Assembly (NCBI GenBank): GCA_000403945.1
Contig: APFI01000315.1
Span: 1-33,429, forward strand
Source of the DNA: Desulfovibrio sp. Dsv1
GTDB taxonomy: Bacteria > Desulfobacterota > Desulfovibrionia > Desulfovibrionales > Desulfovibrionaceae
Reading direction: 5' to 3'
Length of the DNA: 33,429 nucleotides
In this document: piece after piece, positions 25,259 to 33,389 of the stretch
How positions within the stretch are numbered: the first letter of the stretch is position 1
Layout: the number at the start of each line of letters is the position of its first letter
The notes under the pieces: generated by a model
What the model saw: the letters and a program-made list of their open reading frames with translations, nothing else
Database searches by the model: none
What the model was told of the DNA's origin: nothing
Position numbers and translations under genes: made by a program

Positions 25259-26560
25259 ATGCGAGTGCTTATGTTCGGCTGGGAATTTCCGCCGCATATC
25301 AGCGGCGGCCTGGGCACTGCCTGCTACGGCATGACCCAGGCCCTAGCCAAAAAGGGCGCACGGATCATTTTTGTGCTGCCGCGCGCCGGCGAGGGCGGGC
25401 AGAACGGCTTTCTGCGCCTGGAATCCGCTTCGGGCACGATCATCAGTGAAGATGTGTCCGAACGCATACTCCGGGCCGGGCAGGATGTCTGGCAGGAGAA
25501 CGTACGCTTTCTGGGCGTCTCCAGCACGCTCGCCCCGTACCTCACGCCGCAGGACTACGCGGAGTCGCTGCGCTGGCTGAACCGCACGACGGACAGCGCC
25601 GGCGCGCCCTTCACCTTCCAGCTCAAAGGCGGCTACGGCCCGGACCTGATGAGCGAAGTGCGCCGCTTCAGCCGTCTGGCCTCGGCCATCGCCCTGCGCG
25701 AAAACTTCGACGTGATCCACGTTCACGACTGGATGACCTATCCAGCGGGCATGCTGGCCAAAACCCTGACCGGCAAGCCTCTGGTAGCCCACATTCACGC
25801 CACGGAATATGACCGCAGCGGCGAAAACATCAACGGGCAGGTGGCGGGCATCGAACGCGCCGGCCTGCTGGCCGCCGATCTGGTGGTGGCCGTGAGCCGC
25901 CTGACCCGCCAGACCGTCGTCGAGCGCTACGGCGTGCCGCCGGAAAGGGTGGTGGTGGTCTACAACGCCGTGGCCCGGCATGAAGTGGAGCGCCGCTACA
26001 ACATTCCACCGCGCATCCGGCACGAGAAACGGGTGCTCTTCCTGGGCCGGGTCACATTCCAGAAGGGGCCGGAATACTTCATGGAGGCGGCCCGTCTGGT
26101 GCTGCAAAAAATCCCCAACGCGCGCTTTTTCATGGCCGGGAGCGGCGACATGCTGCCCCAGCTCATCCGCCGCGCGGGACAGTTGCGCATCGGGCGCCGT
26201 TTCCACTTCGCCGGATTTCTGCGTGGCGAGCAAGTGGACCGCATGTTCGCCCTCAGTGATCTTTATGTTATGCCTTCGGTGTCCGAGCCTTTCGGCATCA
26301 CGCCACTGGAGGCCATGCTTTACGACGTGCCGGTGCTGCTCTCGCGCCAGTCCGGCGTGTCCGAAGTTCTGGAACACGCGCTCAAGGCCGACTTTTGGGA
26401 TACCCGCGACATGGCCGACAAAATCTGCGCGGTTCTGCGTTACCCCTGTCTGGCTGCGGAACTGGTGAAAAACTGCCGGGAAGAAATGAAATCCATCCGC
26501 TGGGAAAATGCCGCGGACCAACTGATGGCCGTTTACCACAACGTCTCCGGAGGTAACTGA
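25259..26560 (+). CDS. GT4-type glycosyltransferase of the glycogen cluster
   Basis: This 433-residue GT-B enzyme starts MRVLMFGWEFPPHISGGLGTACYGM, with a glycine-rich donor loop as in glycogen synthases. HVHDWMTYPAG follows near the middle, and SEPFGITPLEAM gives the donor-site EX7E pair E343/E351. It could be an ADP- or UDP-glucose-dependent glucan synthase, or an enzyme making a primer or related sugar. Genes of this type sit beside GH57 and debranching enzymes in Bacteroidetes glycogen clusters (from memory). AAAGAGG precedes the chosen ATG; an earlier ATG at 25214 would lack a good site. Its stop overlaps the GH57 start by one base. Confidence 0.85.
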   Translation: MRVLMFGWEFPPHISGGLGTACYGMTQALAKKGARIIFVLPRAGEGGQNGFLRLESASGTIISEDVSERILRAGQDVWQENVRFLGVSSTLAPYLTPQDYAESLRWLNRTTDSAGAPFTFQLKGGYGPDLMSEVRRFSRLASAIALRENFDVIHVHDWMTYPAGMLAKTLTGKPLVAHIHATEYDRSGENINGQVAGIERAGLLAADLVVAVSRLTRQTVVERYGVPPERVVVVYNAVARHEVERRYNIPPRIRHEKRVLFLGRVTFQKGPEYFMEAARLVLQKIPNARFFMAGSGDMLPQLIRRAGQLRIGRRFHFAGFLRGEQVDRMFALSDLYVMPSVSEPFGITPLEAMLYDVPVLLSRQSGVSEVLEHALKADFWDTRDMADKICAVLRYPCLAAELVKNCREEMKSIRWENAADQLMAVYHNVSGGN

Positions 26561-27870
26561 TGCCAGCGCTCTGTCTATGCTATGAAGTACACGAACCGTA
26601 CCGGCTTCGCCGTTACACTGTTTTTGATATGGGTCAGAATTCGGTTTATGAAGATGACGACCGCAATTGCGACGCACTGCTGCTCACCGCCCGCGTCTGC
26701 TACCTGCCCATGAACGATCTGCTGCTCAAGCTGATCCGCCGCTACGGCAGGGATTTCAAGGTGGCCTTTTCCATCTCCGGCCCGGCCTTGGACCAGTTCG
26801 AGCAGTACGCGCCCGAGGTGGTGGACAGCTTCAAGGCCCTGGCCGACACCGGCTGCGTGGAGTTCGTGGCCGAAACCGGCCCGCACTCCCTGGCCTTTCT
26901 CTATTCCAGGGATGAATTCGACCTCCAGGTTAAGGAACACTGCGCGCGGATCAAGCGGCTCTTCGGCAAAAAGCCGGTGACCTTCCGCAACACTGAATTC
27001 TTCTATAACAACGACCTGCCCGTCGCGCTGGAAAAACTGGGCTTCAAGGTCGTGCTGGCCGAAGGAGCGGACCATGTGCTCGGCTGGCGCAGCCCCAACT
27101 ATCTCTACAGGCCGGTCTCCACGCCCAATATGGGCCTGTTGCTGCGCAATATCTCACTGTCCGCTGACATCGGCCTGCGCTTCAGCGACCACAGCTGGAA
27201 CCAGTGGCCGCTCACGGCGGAAAAATATGCCGACTGGTGCCACAGCGCCGCCGATTCTGCGGAGCTGATCAACATCTTCAACGACTACCATTGCTTCGGC
27301 CTGCGCCACAGCGGCGCAACGGGCATCTTCGACTTCATGGAAGCCCTTCCCGCCGCCGTTCTGTCCCGCAGGGACTTTCGCTTCACGACGCCCGCCGAGG
27401 CGATGAAAAAGATCGATCCCGTGGGCGAGATCAGCGTGCCCGAATTCGTGTCATGGGACGACGAGGGCCGCGACCTCACGGCCTGGCTGGGCAACGACAT
27501 GCAGAAGGACGCCATTCACTCCCTCTATGCCTTGGCCCCGCGCGTGCGCAAGGTCAACGCGCCGGATCTGACGCACGACTTTGAGCGCTTGCAAACGTCC
27601 GACCACTTCCGTTATATTTCGACCAAATGGTTTGCCGACTTTCTCTCCGACCGCCCCAATCCCTTTAACAGCCCGTACGATGCCTATATCACCTATATGA
27701 ACGTGCTGGCCGACTTTGAAATGCGCCTGACGGCGGCGGAAGAAACACTGGCGGCAACCGGAACCGCGGCGAAAAAAACGCCCCGCGCAAAAGCCCCGGT
27801 CGACGCCGGCAATAAAAAAACCGCTCCCCCCGCCAGGGCGGGAGCCAAAACAAGGAAAACACCCGCCTGA
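26560..27870 (+). CDS. Glycoside hydrolase family 57 protein (alpha-amylase/glucanotransferase-like)
   Basis: This 436-residue GH57 protein opens LCLCYEVHEPYRLRRY, where the usual HQP motif reads H11-E12-P13. The presumed nucleophile is E146 in TFRNTEFFYNN, and the presumed acid is D242 in FNDYHCFGLRHSGATGIFDFMEALP. GH57 enzymes include alpha-amylases, 4-alpha-glucanotransferases and branching enzymes; in this cluster a role in intracellular glucan remodelling is likely. The last 40 residues are Lys/Ala/Pro/Thr-rich with repeated KTPRAKAP-like units, probably disordered and perhaps glucan- or surface-binding. GGAGG lies 6 bases before the ATG. Confidence 0.88.
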   Translation: MPALCLCYEVHEPYRLRRYTVFDMGQNSVYEDDDRNCDALLLTARVCYLPMNDLLLKLIRRYGRDFKVAFSISGPALDQFEQYAPEVVDSFKALADTGCVEFVAETGPHSLAFLYSRDEFDLQVKEHCARIKRLFGKKPVTFRNTEFFYNNDLPVALEKLGFKVVLAEGADHVLGWRSPNYLYRPVSTPNMGLLLRNISLSADIGLRFSDHSWNQWPLTAEKYADWCHSAADSAELINIFNDYHCFGLRHSGATGIFDFMEALPAAVLSRRDFRFTTPAEAMKKIDPVGEISVPEFVSWDDEGRDLTAWLGNDMQKDAIHSLYALAPRVRKVNAPDLTHDFERLQTSDHFRYISTKWFADFLSDRPNPFNSPYDAYITYMNVLADFEMRLTAAEETLAATGTAAKKTPRAKAPVDAGNKKTAPPARAGAKTRKTPA

Positions 27871-27990
27871 TCCCTGTTGAGCGCGACTGATGTTTCACTC
27901 TCCGCCCGGAAAGCGCAACCTTACCAGACGGAGAGCGGGAACCGTCGCCTCGGCCGGTCCCGAGCAGGATGGGCTCACAAGGAGTCTCTC

Positions 27991-30900
27991 ATGGATTTCA
28001 GCAACGCTCCCGTCACGCTCTTTGAAGTAAGCTGGGAAGTTTGCAACAAGGTCGGGGGCATTTATTCCGTGGTCAGCAGCAAGGCGCTGCAGGCCGTGGA
28101 AACCTTCGGCGAGGACTACTTCCTGCTGGGCCCCTCCCTGCAACAGAACGCCGAATTCGAGGAAACGGACGAGCACATCTGGGATTCCCTGCGTCTGGCC
28201 CTGAGCACCAAGGATCTCAAATGCCGCCTGGGACGCTGGAACATACCGGGCCGCCCCAAAACCATTCTGGTGGATTTTTCCAAACGTTACGGCAGCAATC
28301 AGCTACTGTACGAAATCTGGAAAAACTACGGCGTGGACTCCCTGTCCGGCGGATGGGACTACATTGAGCCGGTCATGTTCGCCACCGCCTGCGGCGAGGT
28401 GATCGCGGCCATCCATGAAAGCTTGGTGCAGCCGCTGGGCGGGCGTTCCGTGGCCCACTTCCACGAATGGATGTGCGGCGCGGGCCTGCTGAGCGTGAAA
28501 AAACTCTCCCCGGCTGTGGGCACGGTCTTCACCACCCATGCCACCATGCTGGGCCGCGCCCTGGCCGGAACCGGGCGCGACATTTACAGCAATCTGCGCA
28601 GCATCAACCCCGCCACCGAAGCCGCCACGCAAAACATCACGGCCAAATGGTCCATGGAGAGCACCTCAGCGCGCGAGGCCGACGCCTTCACCACAGTCAG
28701 CCCCATCACCGGCGAGGAATCCACGGTCTTTCTGGGCCGCAAGCCCGACGTCATCACGGTCAACGGACTGGATCTGCGCGTGATCCCCGACTTCTCGGAG
28801 GAACGCGAAAAACCGCTGGGCAACCGGACCAGAGTGCTGGAGGCGTCGGAACTCTTCCTGCGCTGCAAGCTGACGGAAAACACCCGCATCTTCGCCATTT
28901 CCGGCCGCTATGAGATGCACAACAAGGGCGTGGACATCTTTCTGGAGGCTCTGGCCCGCGCGGACCAGAACCTGGCCGGCACGGACGCATCCATCCTGGT
29001 GCTCTGCCTGGTCATGGGCGGGCACACGGGCGTCAATCAGGCCGCCGTGTCCGGCGACCCTAACGCCACAGACAACGGCCTGCCTTTCATCTGCACCCAT
29101 TACGCATGGAACGCCCCGCGGGATCCCATCATCAACGCCTGCCGCCGTCTGGGCCTGAACAACACCCGCGACAAGCGCGTCAAGGTCATCTTTGTACCGG
29201 CCATGCTGGACGGTAACGACGGTTTCCTGAACATGCCCTACGAGGACGTCATCTCGGCCTGTGATGTGGGTTTTTTCCCCTCCTGGTACGAGCCCTGGGG
29301 CTACACCCCGCAGGAATGCGCGGCTTGGGCCGTGCCCACCCTGACCACGGACCTTTCGGGCTTCGGCATGTGGGCGCGCCAGATGTCCATGGAAAAGGCC
29401 GAGCCGCGTCCCGGCGTGCATGTAATGCCCCGGCGCGGCATGAATTTCGAACAGAGCGCCGCAGCCCTGCACGAGCGCGTGCTGCGGGCCGCGGCCAGCT
29501 CGCCAGAGGAGCTGGCCGCATGGCGTAAAAACGCCCGCGATCTGGCCGAACAGACGTCCTGGCGCTACTTTTTCTCCCATTATATCGAGGCATTTCAATT
29601 GGCGCTGGAAAAAGCCGACACGCGCATCAGCCATGAGAGCAACGGCCGCGAAAGCCTGAACCGCATCCTGACGGCATCCTGCTCGGTGACGCCCTTTCTG
29701 CGGCCGATCATGGCTGTGGCCGAGGTGCCCAAGGCCCTGTCCCGCCTGCGCGACCTTTCCGCCAACCTCTGGTGGTGCTGGCAGGACAAGGCCAAGGTCC
29801 TGTTCATGGCCCTCAACCCCCAGCTCTGGAACGAATGCCGCAATCCCATCCGGGTGCTGGAAGAAGCCGATCCCGAGCGCCTCAACTACCTCATTTACAA
29901 TGAGGAGTACATGAACCTCTACGACGAGGTAGTGGCCGAATTCGACAGCTACATGGCCCAGCCCCTGCGCGTGCTCAGCGAGCATGTGACGCCGGAACAC
30001 CCGGTGGCCTATTTTTCCACGGAATACGGCATCAATGAGTCCGTGCCCATTTATTCCGGCGGCTTGGGCGTGCTGTCCGGCGACCATCTCAAGTCCGCCT
30101 CGGACATGGCCGTACCCCTCTTCGGCATCGGCCTGCTCTACAAAAACGGCTACTTCAAGCAGGAGATCGACGCCGATGGCCGCCAAGTGGCCCAGTATCC
30201 CGTCAACAATTTCGCCCATCTGCCAGTCAAGCCGGTTTATGACGACACCGGTGAGGCCGTCTTCGTGCAGCTGGAGCTGCCGGGGCGGATTCTCTTCGCC
30301 AGGGTCTGGAAAATGCAAGTGGGACGCGTTCCCCTCTATCTCATGGATACGGACACCCGCCGCAACAGCGACGAAGATCGCAAGATCACGGACCGCCTGT
30401 ACGAGGCCGACCGCGAAATCCGCCTCTTGCAGGAAATGCTGCTGGGCATGGGTGGCATGCGCCTGATCCGCGCTCTGGGCCTGACCCCCCACGTCTACCA
30501 CATGAACGAGGGCCATTCGGCCTTCATGGTCATTGAGCGCCTCCAGGAATGCATGATCATGGGCATGAGCTACGCGGAGGCCACAGCCCGGGTGCGCTCC
30601 AATACCGTATTCACCACCCACACGCCGGTACCCGCAGGCAACGAGGCATTTTCCCTGGGCCTCATGGGCCGCTACTTTGACGGCATTGCCGCCAATCTCG
30701 GCCTTTCCTGGCCGGAGTTCGTCCAGCTCGGCCAGATGGAAGGCGGCAACAGCCAGTCCTTCGAAATGACCGTGCTGGCCCTGCGCCTTTCCTCCAAGGC
30801 CAACGGCGTGAGCCGCCTGCACGGCGAGGTTTCGCGCCATATGTGGAACAAGCTCTGGAAAAGCCTGCCCCTGGCCGAAACGCCCATCGGCCATGTCACC

Positions 30901-32250
30901 AACGGCGTGCACACGCCCTCCTATGTGGGTATGCACATGCACGAGATTCTCAGCCAGTATCTGGGGCCGGACTGGCTCCAGGCCAGCCCGGATTCCCCGG
31001 TATGGAGCAAGGTGGACGAGATCCCCGACGACGTGTACTGGTCGGCCCGCATGACCCAGAAAGAAGAACTGCTGGACGCCCTGCGCGCGCGCATTCCGGC
31101 CTTTGCGCAGAAATTCCAGCTCAACCGGGCTCAGCGCAGGAACATGGAAAGCCTGCTCAAGCCGAACACCCTGCTCATCGGCTTCGCCCGGCGTTTCGCG
31201 CCCTACAAGCGGGCCACCCTGCTCTTTGCAGACCCGGACCGTCTGACGCGCATTCTCAACGATCCCCAGCGGCCCGTCTGCCTGATCTTCGCTGGAAAAT
31301 CCCACCCGGCGGACGAGGCTGGCATCAACCTGATCCAGGAAGTGCTGCGCATGAGCCGCGACGAACGTTTTTTGGGCAAGATCTTCTTCATGGAAGATTA
31401 CAGTCTGGCGGTTTCTCGCCTGCTGTCCCAAGGCTGCGACGTCTGGCTGAACACGCCGCGCCGCCCGCATGAGGCATCGGGCACCAGCGGCATGAAGCTG
31501 CCGGTCAACGGCGGCATCAACCTGAGCATCTCCGACGGATGGTGGTGCGAAGGCTACAACCGCCAGAACGGATGGACCATCGGGCCGGTGGTCGCCACTG
31601 AGCTGCCCAGCGGCGAGCAGAACGACTACGACGACGCCGAGGCCCTGTATACCCTGCTGGAAAGCGCCGTGCTGCCGCTCTACTTCGACATGAATAACGC
31701 CGGGCTGCCCGCAAACTGGATCGCCATGTCCAAACGCTCGCTGAAAAGCCTCACGGCCATGTACAGCAGCAACCGCATGCTCAACGACTATATCCGGCAG
31801 GCCTATCTGCCCGGAGCCAAGCGCCGCGACATGCTGGCCGAAAACGACTGGGCACTCTGCCGCGACTTGGCCGCCTGGCAGCAGGATCTGCCCGCGCGCT
31901 TCGGCACGATGAAGATGGAGGAAATACTCATCAGCGGGGCGGACGGCAACACCATGACCTGCGGCGAACCCGTCAACATCCGCCTGCACATGCATCTGGG
32001 ACAGATGAAACCCGAAGAAATCCTGGTGCAGCTGGTCATCGGCCGCGCCTACCCCAACGGCAACTTCCGCAGCAAGCCTGAGGTGCTGCGGTTTGAACAC
32101 CGCATGGCGGACCACGGCGATAACTGCATGAACTACTCCGCCACCTATATCCCCACCCATAACGGACTTTACCGATACGGCATCCGGGCCACGCCCGTGC
32201 ACAAGGGCTTGGGATCGCCCTTGGAAACCGGCCTGGTGCTCTGGGGCTGA
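27991..32250 (+). CDS. Bifunctional fusion: GT3 glycogen synthase + GT35 alpha-glucan phosphorylase
   Basis: The product is one 1419-residue protein. Residues 1 to about 555 are a eukaryote-type (GT3) glycogen synthase: FEVSWEVCNKVGGIYSV (K20), AHFHEWMCGAGLL, VFTTHATMLGR, and the catalytic YEPWGYTPQE with E434 and E442. Residues from about 580 onward open with a DUF3417-type segment (SRLRDLSANLWWCWQ) and continue as alpha-glucan phosphorylase. The PLP lysine is K1169 in EASGTSGMKLPVNGG. A beta-rich C-terminal extension ends near 1419. Synthase builds alpha-1,4 glucan from UDP-glucose; phosphorylase releases glucose-1-phosphate. AAGGAG lies 6 bases before ATG 27991. It is last in the cluster, 120 bases after GH57, and followed by a terminator. 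Confidence 0.92.
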   Translation: MDFSNAPVTLFEVSWEVCNKVGGIYSVVSSKALQAVETFGEDYFLLGPSLQQNAEFEETDEHIWDSLRLALSTKDLKCRLGRWNIPGRPKTILVDFSKRYGSNQLLYEIWKNYGVDSLSGGWDYIEPVMFATACGEVIAAIHESLVQPLGGRSVAHFHEWMCGAGLLSVKKLSPAVGTVFTTHATMLGRALAGTGRDIYSNLRSINPATEAATQNITAKWSMESTSAREADAFTTVSPITGEESTVFLGRKPDVITVNGLDLRVIPDFSEEREKPLGNRTRVLEASELFLRCKLTENTRIFAISGRYEMHNKGVDIFLEALARADQNLAGTDASILVLCLVMGGHTGVNQAAVSGDPNATDNGLPFICTHYAWNAPRDPIINACRRLGLNNTRDKRVKVIFVPAMLDGNDGFLNMPYEDVISACDVGFFPSWYEPWGYTPQECAAWAVPTLTTDLSGFGMWARQMSMEKAEPRPGVHVMPRRGMNFEQSAAALHERVLRAAASSPEELAAWRKNARDLAEQTSWRYFFSHYIEAFQLALEKADTRISHESNGRESLNRILTASCSVTPFLRPIMAVAEVPKALSRLRDLSANLWWCWQDKAKVLFMALNPQLWNECRNPIRVLEEADPERLNYLIYNEEYMNLYDEVVAEFDSYMAQPLRVLSEHVTPEHPVAYFSTEYGINESVPIYSGGLGVLSGDHLKSASDMAVPLFGIGLLYKNGYFKQEIDADGRQVAQYPVNNFAHLPVKPVYDDTGEAVFVQLELPGRILFARVWKMQVGRVPLYLMDTDTRRNSDEDRKITDRLYEADREIRLLQEMLLGMGGMRLIRALGLTPHVYHMNEGHSAFMVIERLQECMIMGMSYAEATARVRSNTVFTTHTPVPAGNEAFSLGLMGRYFDGIAANLGLSWPEFVQLGQMEGGNSQSFEMTVLALRLSSKANGVSRLHGEVSRHMWNKLWKSLPLAETPIGHVTNGVHTPSYVGMHMHEILSQYLGPDWLQASPDSPVWSKVDEIPDDVYWSARMTQKEELLDALRARIPAFAQKFQLNRAQRRNMESLLKPNTLLIGFARRFAPYKRATLLFADPDRLTRILNDPQRPVCLIFAGKSHPADEAGINLIQEVLRMSRDERFLGKIFFMEDYSLAVSRLLSQGCDVWLNTPRRPHEASGTSGMKLPVNGGINLSISDGWWCEGYNRQNGWTIGPVVATELPSGEQNDYDDAEALYTLLESAVLPLYFDMNNAGLPANWIAMSKRSLKSLTAMYSSNRMLNDYIRQAYLPGAKRRDMLAENDWALCRDLAAWQQDLPARFGTMKMEEILISGADGNTMTCGEPVNIRLHMHLGQMKPEEILVQLVIGRAYPNGNFRSKPEVLRFEHRMADHGDNCMNYSATYIPTHNGLYRYGIRATPVHKGLGSPLETGLVLWG

Positions 32251-32275
32251 GGCAGAAATACCCACAAACGGATAG

Positions 32276-32304
32276 GGGGCGCGCCGCACGACGCGTCCCT
32301 TTTT
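32276..32304 (+). terminator. Intrinsic terminator of the glycogen operon
   Basis: GGGGCGCG (32276-32283) pairs with CGCGTCCC (32292-32299), including one G-T pair, around an 8-base loop. It is followed directly by TTTTT. It lies 25 bases past the fusion-gene stop. Confidence 0.8.
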
Positions 32305-32480
32305 CCGTCAATGGACATAGCCTTGGGAATGTGCCGGGCCACTGCGCCAAAGCGATCGAAATGATGCAATTGCTTGCCTCCTTATGGCGGTACCCGTTAT
32401 AAAGATGACTGTGATCCGGATGTCTGTCTGTACCGGCACCGGCAACAGCGATCGAAACAAGAATGCATTTTTTGATACAG

Positions 32481-32498
32481 AGTACCTGAAAGGATACT
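32481..32498 (+). promoter_or_regulatory. Possible HxlR-type operator
   Basis: AGTACCTGAAAGGATACT is a dyad (AGTACC / GATACT, five of six symmetric pairs) that covers the ribosome site just before the HxlR-like gene. Autoregulatory AGTA..TACT-like sites are known in this family. The regulator itself appears broken. Confidence 0.35.
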
Positions 32499-32502
32499 GA
32501 AG

Positions 32503-32895
32503 ATGGCCGAGGAACAGGCGCAAGAAAACACAGACCGCCGCGACAGGAGGCAAAAACCCGTTCCCGTGCAGCGGCATTGCCCAGTGGAAGCCACGGCGGA
32601 TCTCATCGGCGGGAAATATAACTCCCTGATTCTCTACAAACTCACGGACGAAACATTGCGCTTTTCGCAATTGCGCAAGACCATGCCTTGCGCCGCTCCC
32701 AAAGCGCTGACCCAATAATTGCGCGAACTGGAGCGGGACGGCCTGGTGCGGCAGGAAGTCTTTCCCGTGGTCCCGCCGTCCCGCCCAGGGCGGATATTCG
32801 CTGACGGCCTTCGGCAGAAGCATCAGACCGGTTCCGGAGGCCATGTCCGCCTGGGGGCGCAACTATCTGCAAGAACGGCGGCGTGAGGGAAAAAC
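32503..32895 (+). pseudogene. HxlR-family transcriptional regulator, disrupted
   Basis: The first 71 codons read as a winged-helix HxlR protein: HCPVEATADLIGGKYNSLILYKLTDETLRFSQLRKTMPCAAPKALTQ. A TAA follows at 32716-32718, where relatives have a second Gln (LTQQLRELE). The frame then continues LRELERDGLVRQEVFPVVPP. After that a one-base shift is needed to reach the expected YSLTAFGRSIRP...AMSAWGRNYLQ. So there is one nonsense change and one frameshift. The 3' limit is approximate because the original stop is not clear. A ribosome site AAAGGA precedes the ATG. A short DNA-binding fragment could still be made. Confidence 0.8.
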
Positions 32896-32936
32896 GCTGA
32901 AGGCGAAGCCGCCTGAAAGCCTTGTGACGGCGCAAA

Positions 32937-32962
32937 GGGGGAGCGCCATTGACGCTTCCCCC
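32937..32962. other. Hairpin between HxlR remnant and tRNA
   Basis: GGGGGAGCG pairs with CGCTTCCCCC with one bulged base. No T-run follows. It is a possible weak terminator for the broken HxlR gene. I see no gene between 32896 and the tRNA. Confidence 0.35.
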
Positions 32963-33097
32963 GTTCAACCCGAAAGCAGCCTTGAGGCTCGACGCCGGAG
33001 CCGGACCCTTTTCACTCGGTTCCCGGGAAGCACCCGCCCGGCATTGCTTTTCGCGCAAAAGTGGGCTAGGAAATTTTCCGGATTTGCCTTAGCTTGC

Positions 33098-33191
33098 GGA
33101 GGGGTAGCGAAGTGGCCGTAACGCGCTCGACTCGAAATCGAGTTATCGGTTAATAGCCGGTACGTGGGTTCAAATCCCACCCCCTCCGCCA
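33098..33191 (+). tRNA. tRNA-Ser(CGA)
   Basis: The acceptor stem is GGAGGGG (33098-33104) with CCCCTCC (33181-33187), then the serine-type discriminator G and an encoded CCA (33189-33191). The anticodon stem-loop is CTCGA-CTCGAAA-TCGAG, giving anticodon CGA (codon UCG). A long variable arm (class II) and the T-arm GTGGG-TTCAAAT-CCCAC are present. Likely attachment site of the element that follows. Confidence 0.96.
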
Positions 33192-33208
33192 ATAAGCACT
33201 TCCAGCAA

Positions 33209-33288
33209 GCTCCCACAAGTTCCATTTTAGCCCGTAACACGTTGCGTATCAACGAGTTGCGGGCTTTCTTCCTGCTCCCGCAAGTTCC
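33209..33288. repeat. Direct repeat pair GCTCCCRCAAGTTCC
   Basis: GCTCCCACAAGTTCC (33209-33223) and GCTCCCGCAAGTTCC (33274-33288) differ at one base and flank the terminator hairpin. Between tRNA and integrase they may be recombinase arm-binding sites or remnants of earlier insertions. Confidence 0.5.
33229..33270 (+). terminator. Terminator downstream of tRNA-Ser
   Basis: AGCCCGTAAC (33229-33238) pairs with GTTGCGGGCT (33256-33265). After one A-A mismatch the stem continues CGTTG/CAACG around a CGTAT loop, and TTCTT follows. It probably ends the tRNA transcript. Confidence 0.7.
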
Positions 33289-33311
33289 CGGGAGTTCCTT
33301 TGCAATCCCCC

Positions 33312-33334
33312 ACAAATGTGGGTACAAATGTGGG
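33312..33334 (+). repeat. Tandem repeat ACAAATGTGGG x2 (possible integrase arm sites)
   Basis: Two exact 11-base copies (33312-33322 and 33324-33334) are separated by one T. An inverted copy of the TGTGGGT core (ACCCACA) lies at 33361-33367. Short repeats of this kind are common between a tRNA attachment site and the integrase gene. Confidence 0.5.
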
Positions 33335-33389
33335 GACAGGTCATGCAAGGCCGCAGACATACCCACAAGACCCACGTTGAGAGCTGTGC

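Noticed and set aside
28666..32289. 1207-codon minus-strand frame opposite the synthase-phosphorylase fusion.
   Set aside because: Antisense shadow of a strongly coding gene; the composition (His, Gly, Val, Ala) is that of reverse-complement reading and no domain is recognisable.
33191..33334. Repeats after the tRNA considered as a CRISPR array.
   Set aside because: Units are only 11-15 bases, occur twice each and lack regular spacers; they fit an attachment region better.
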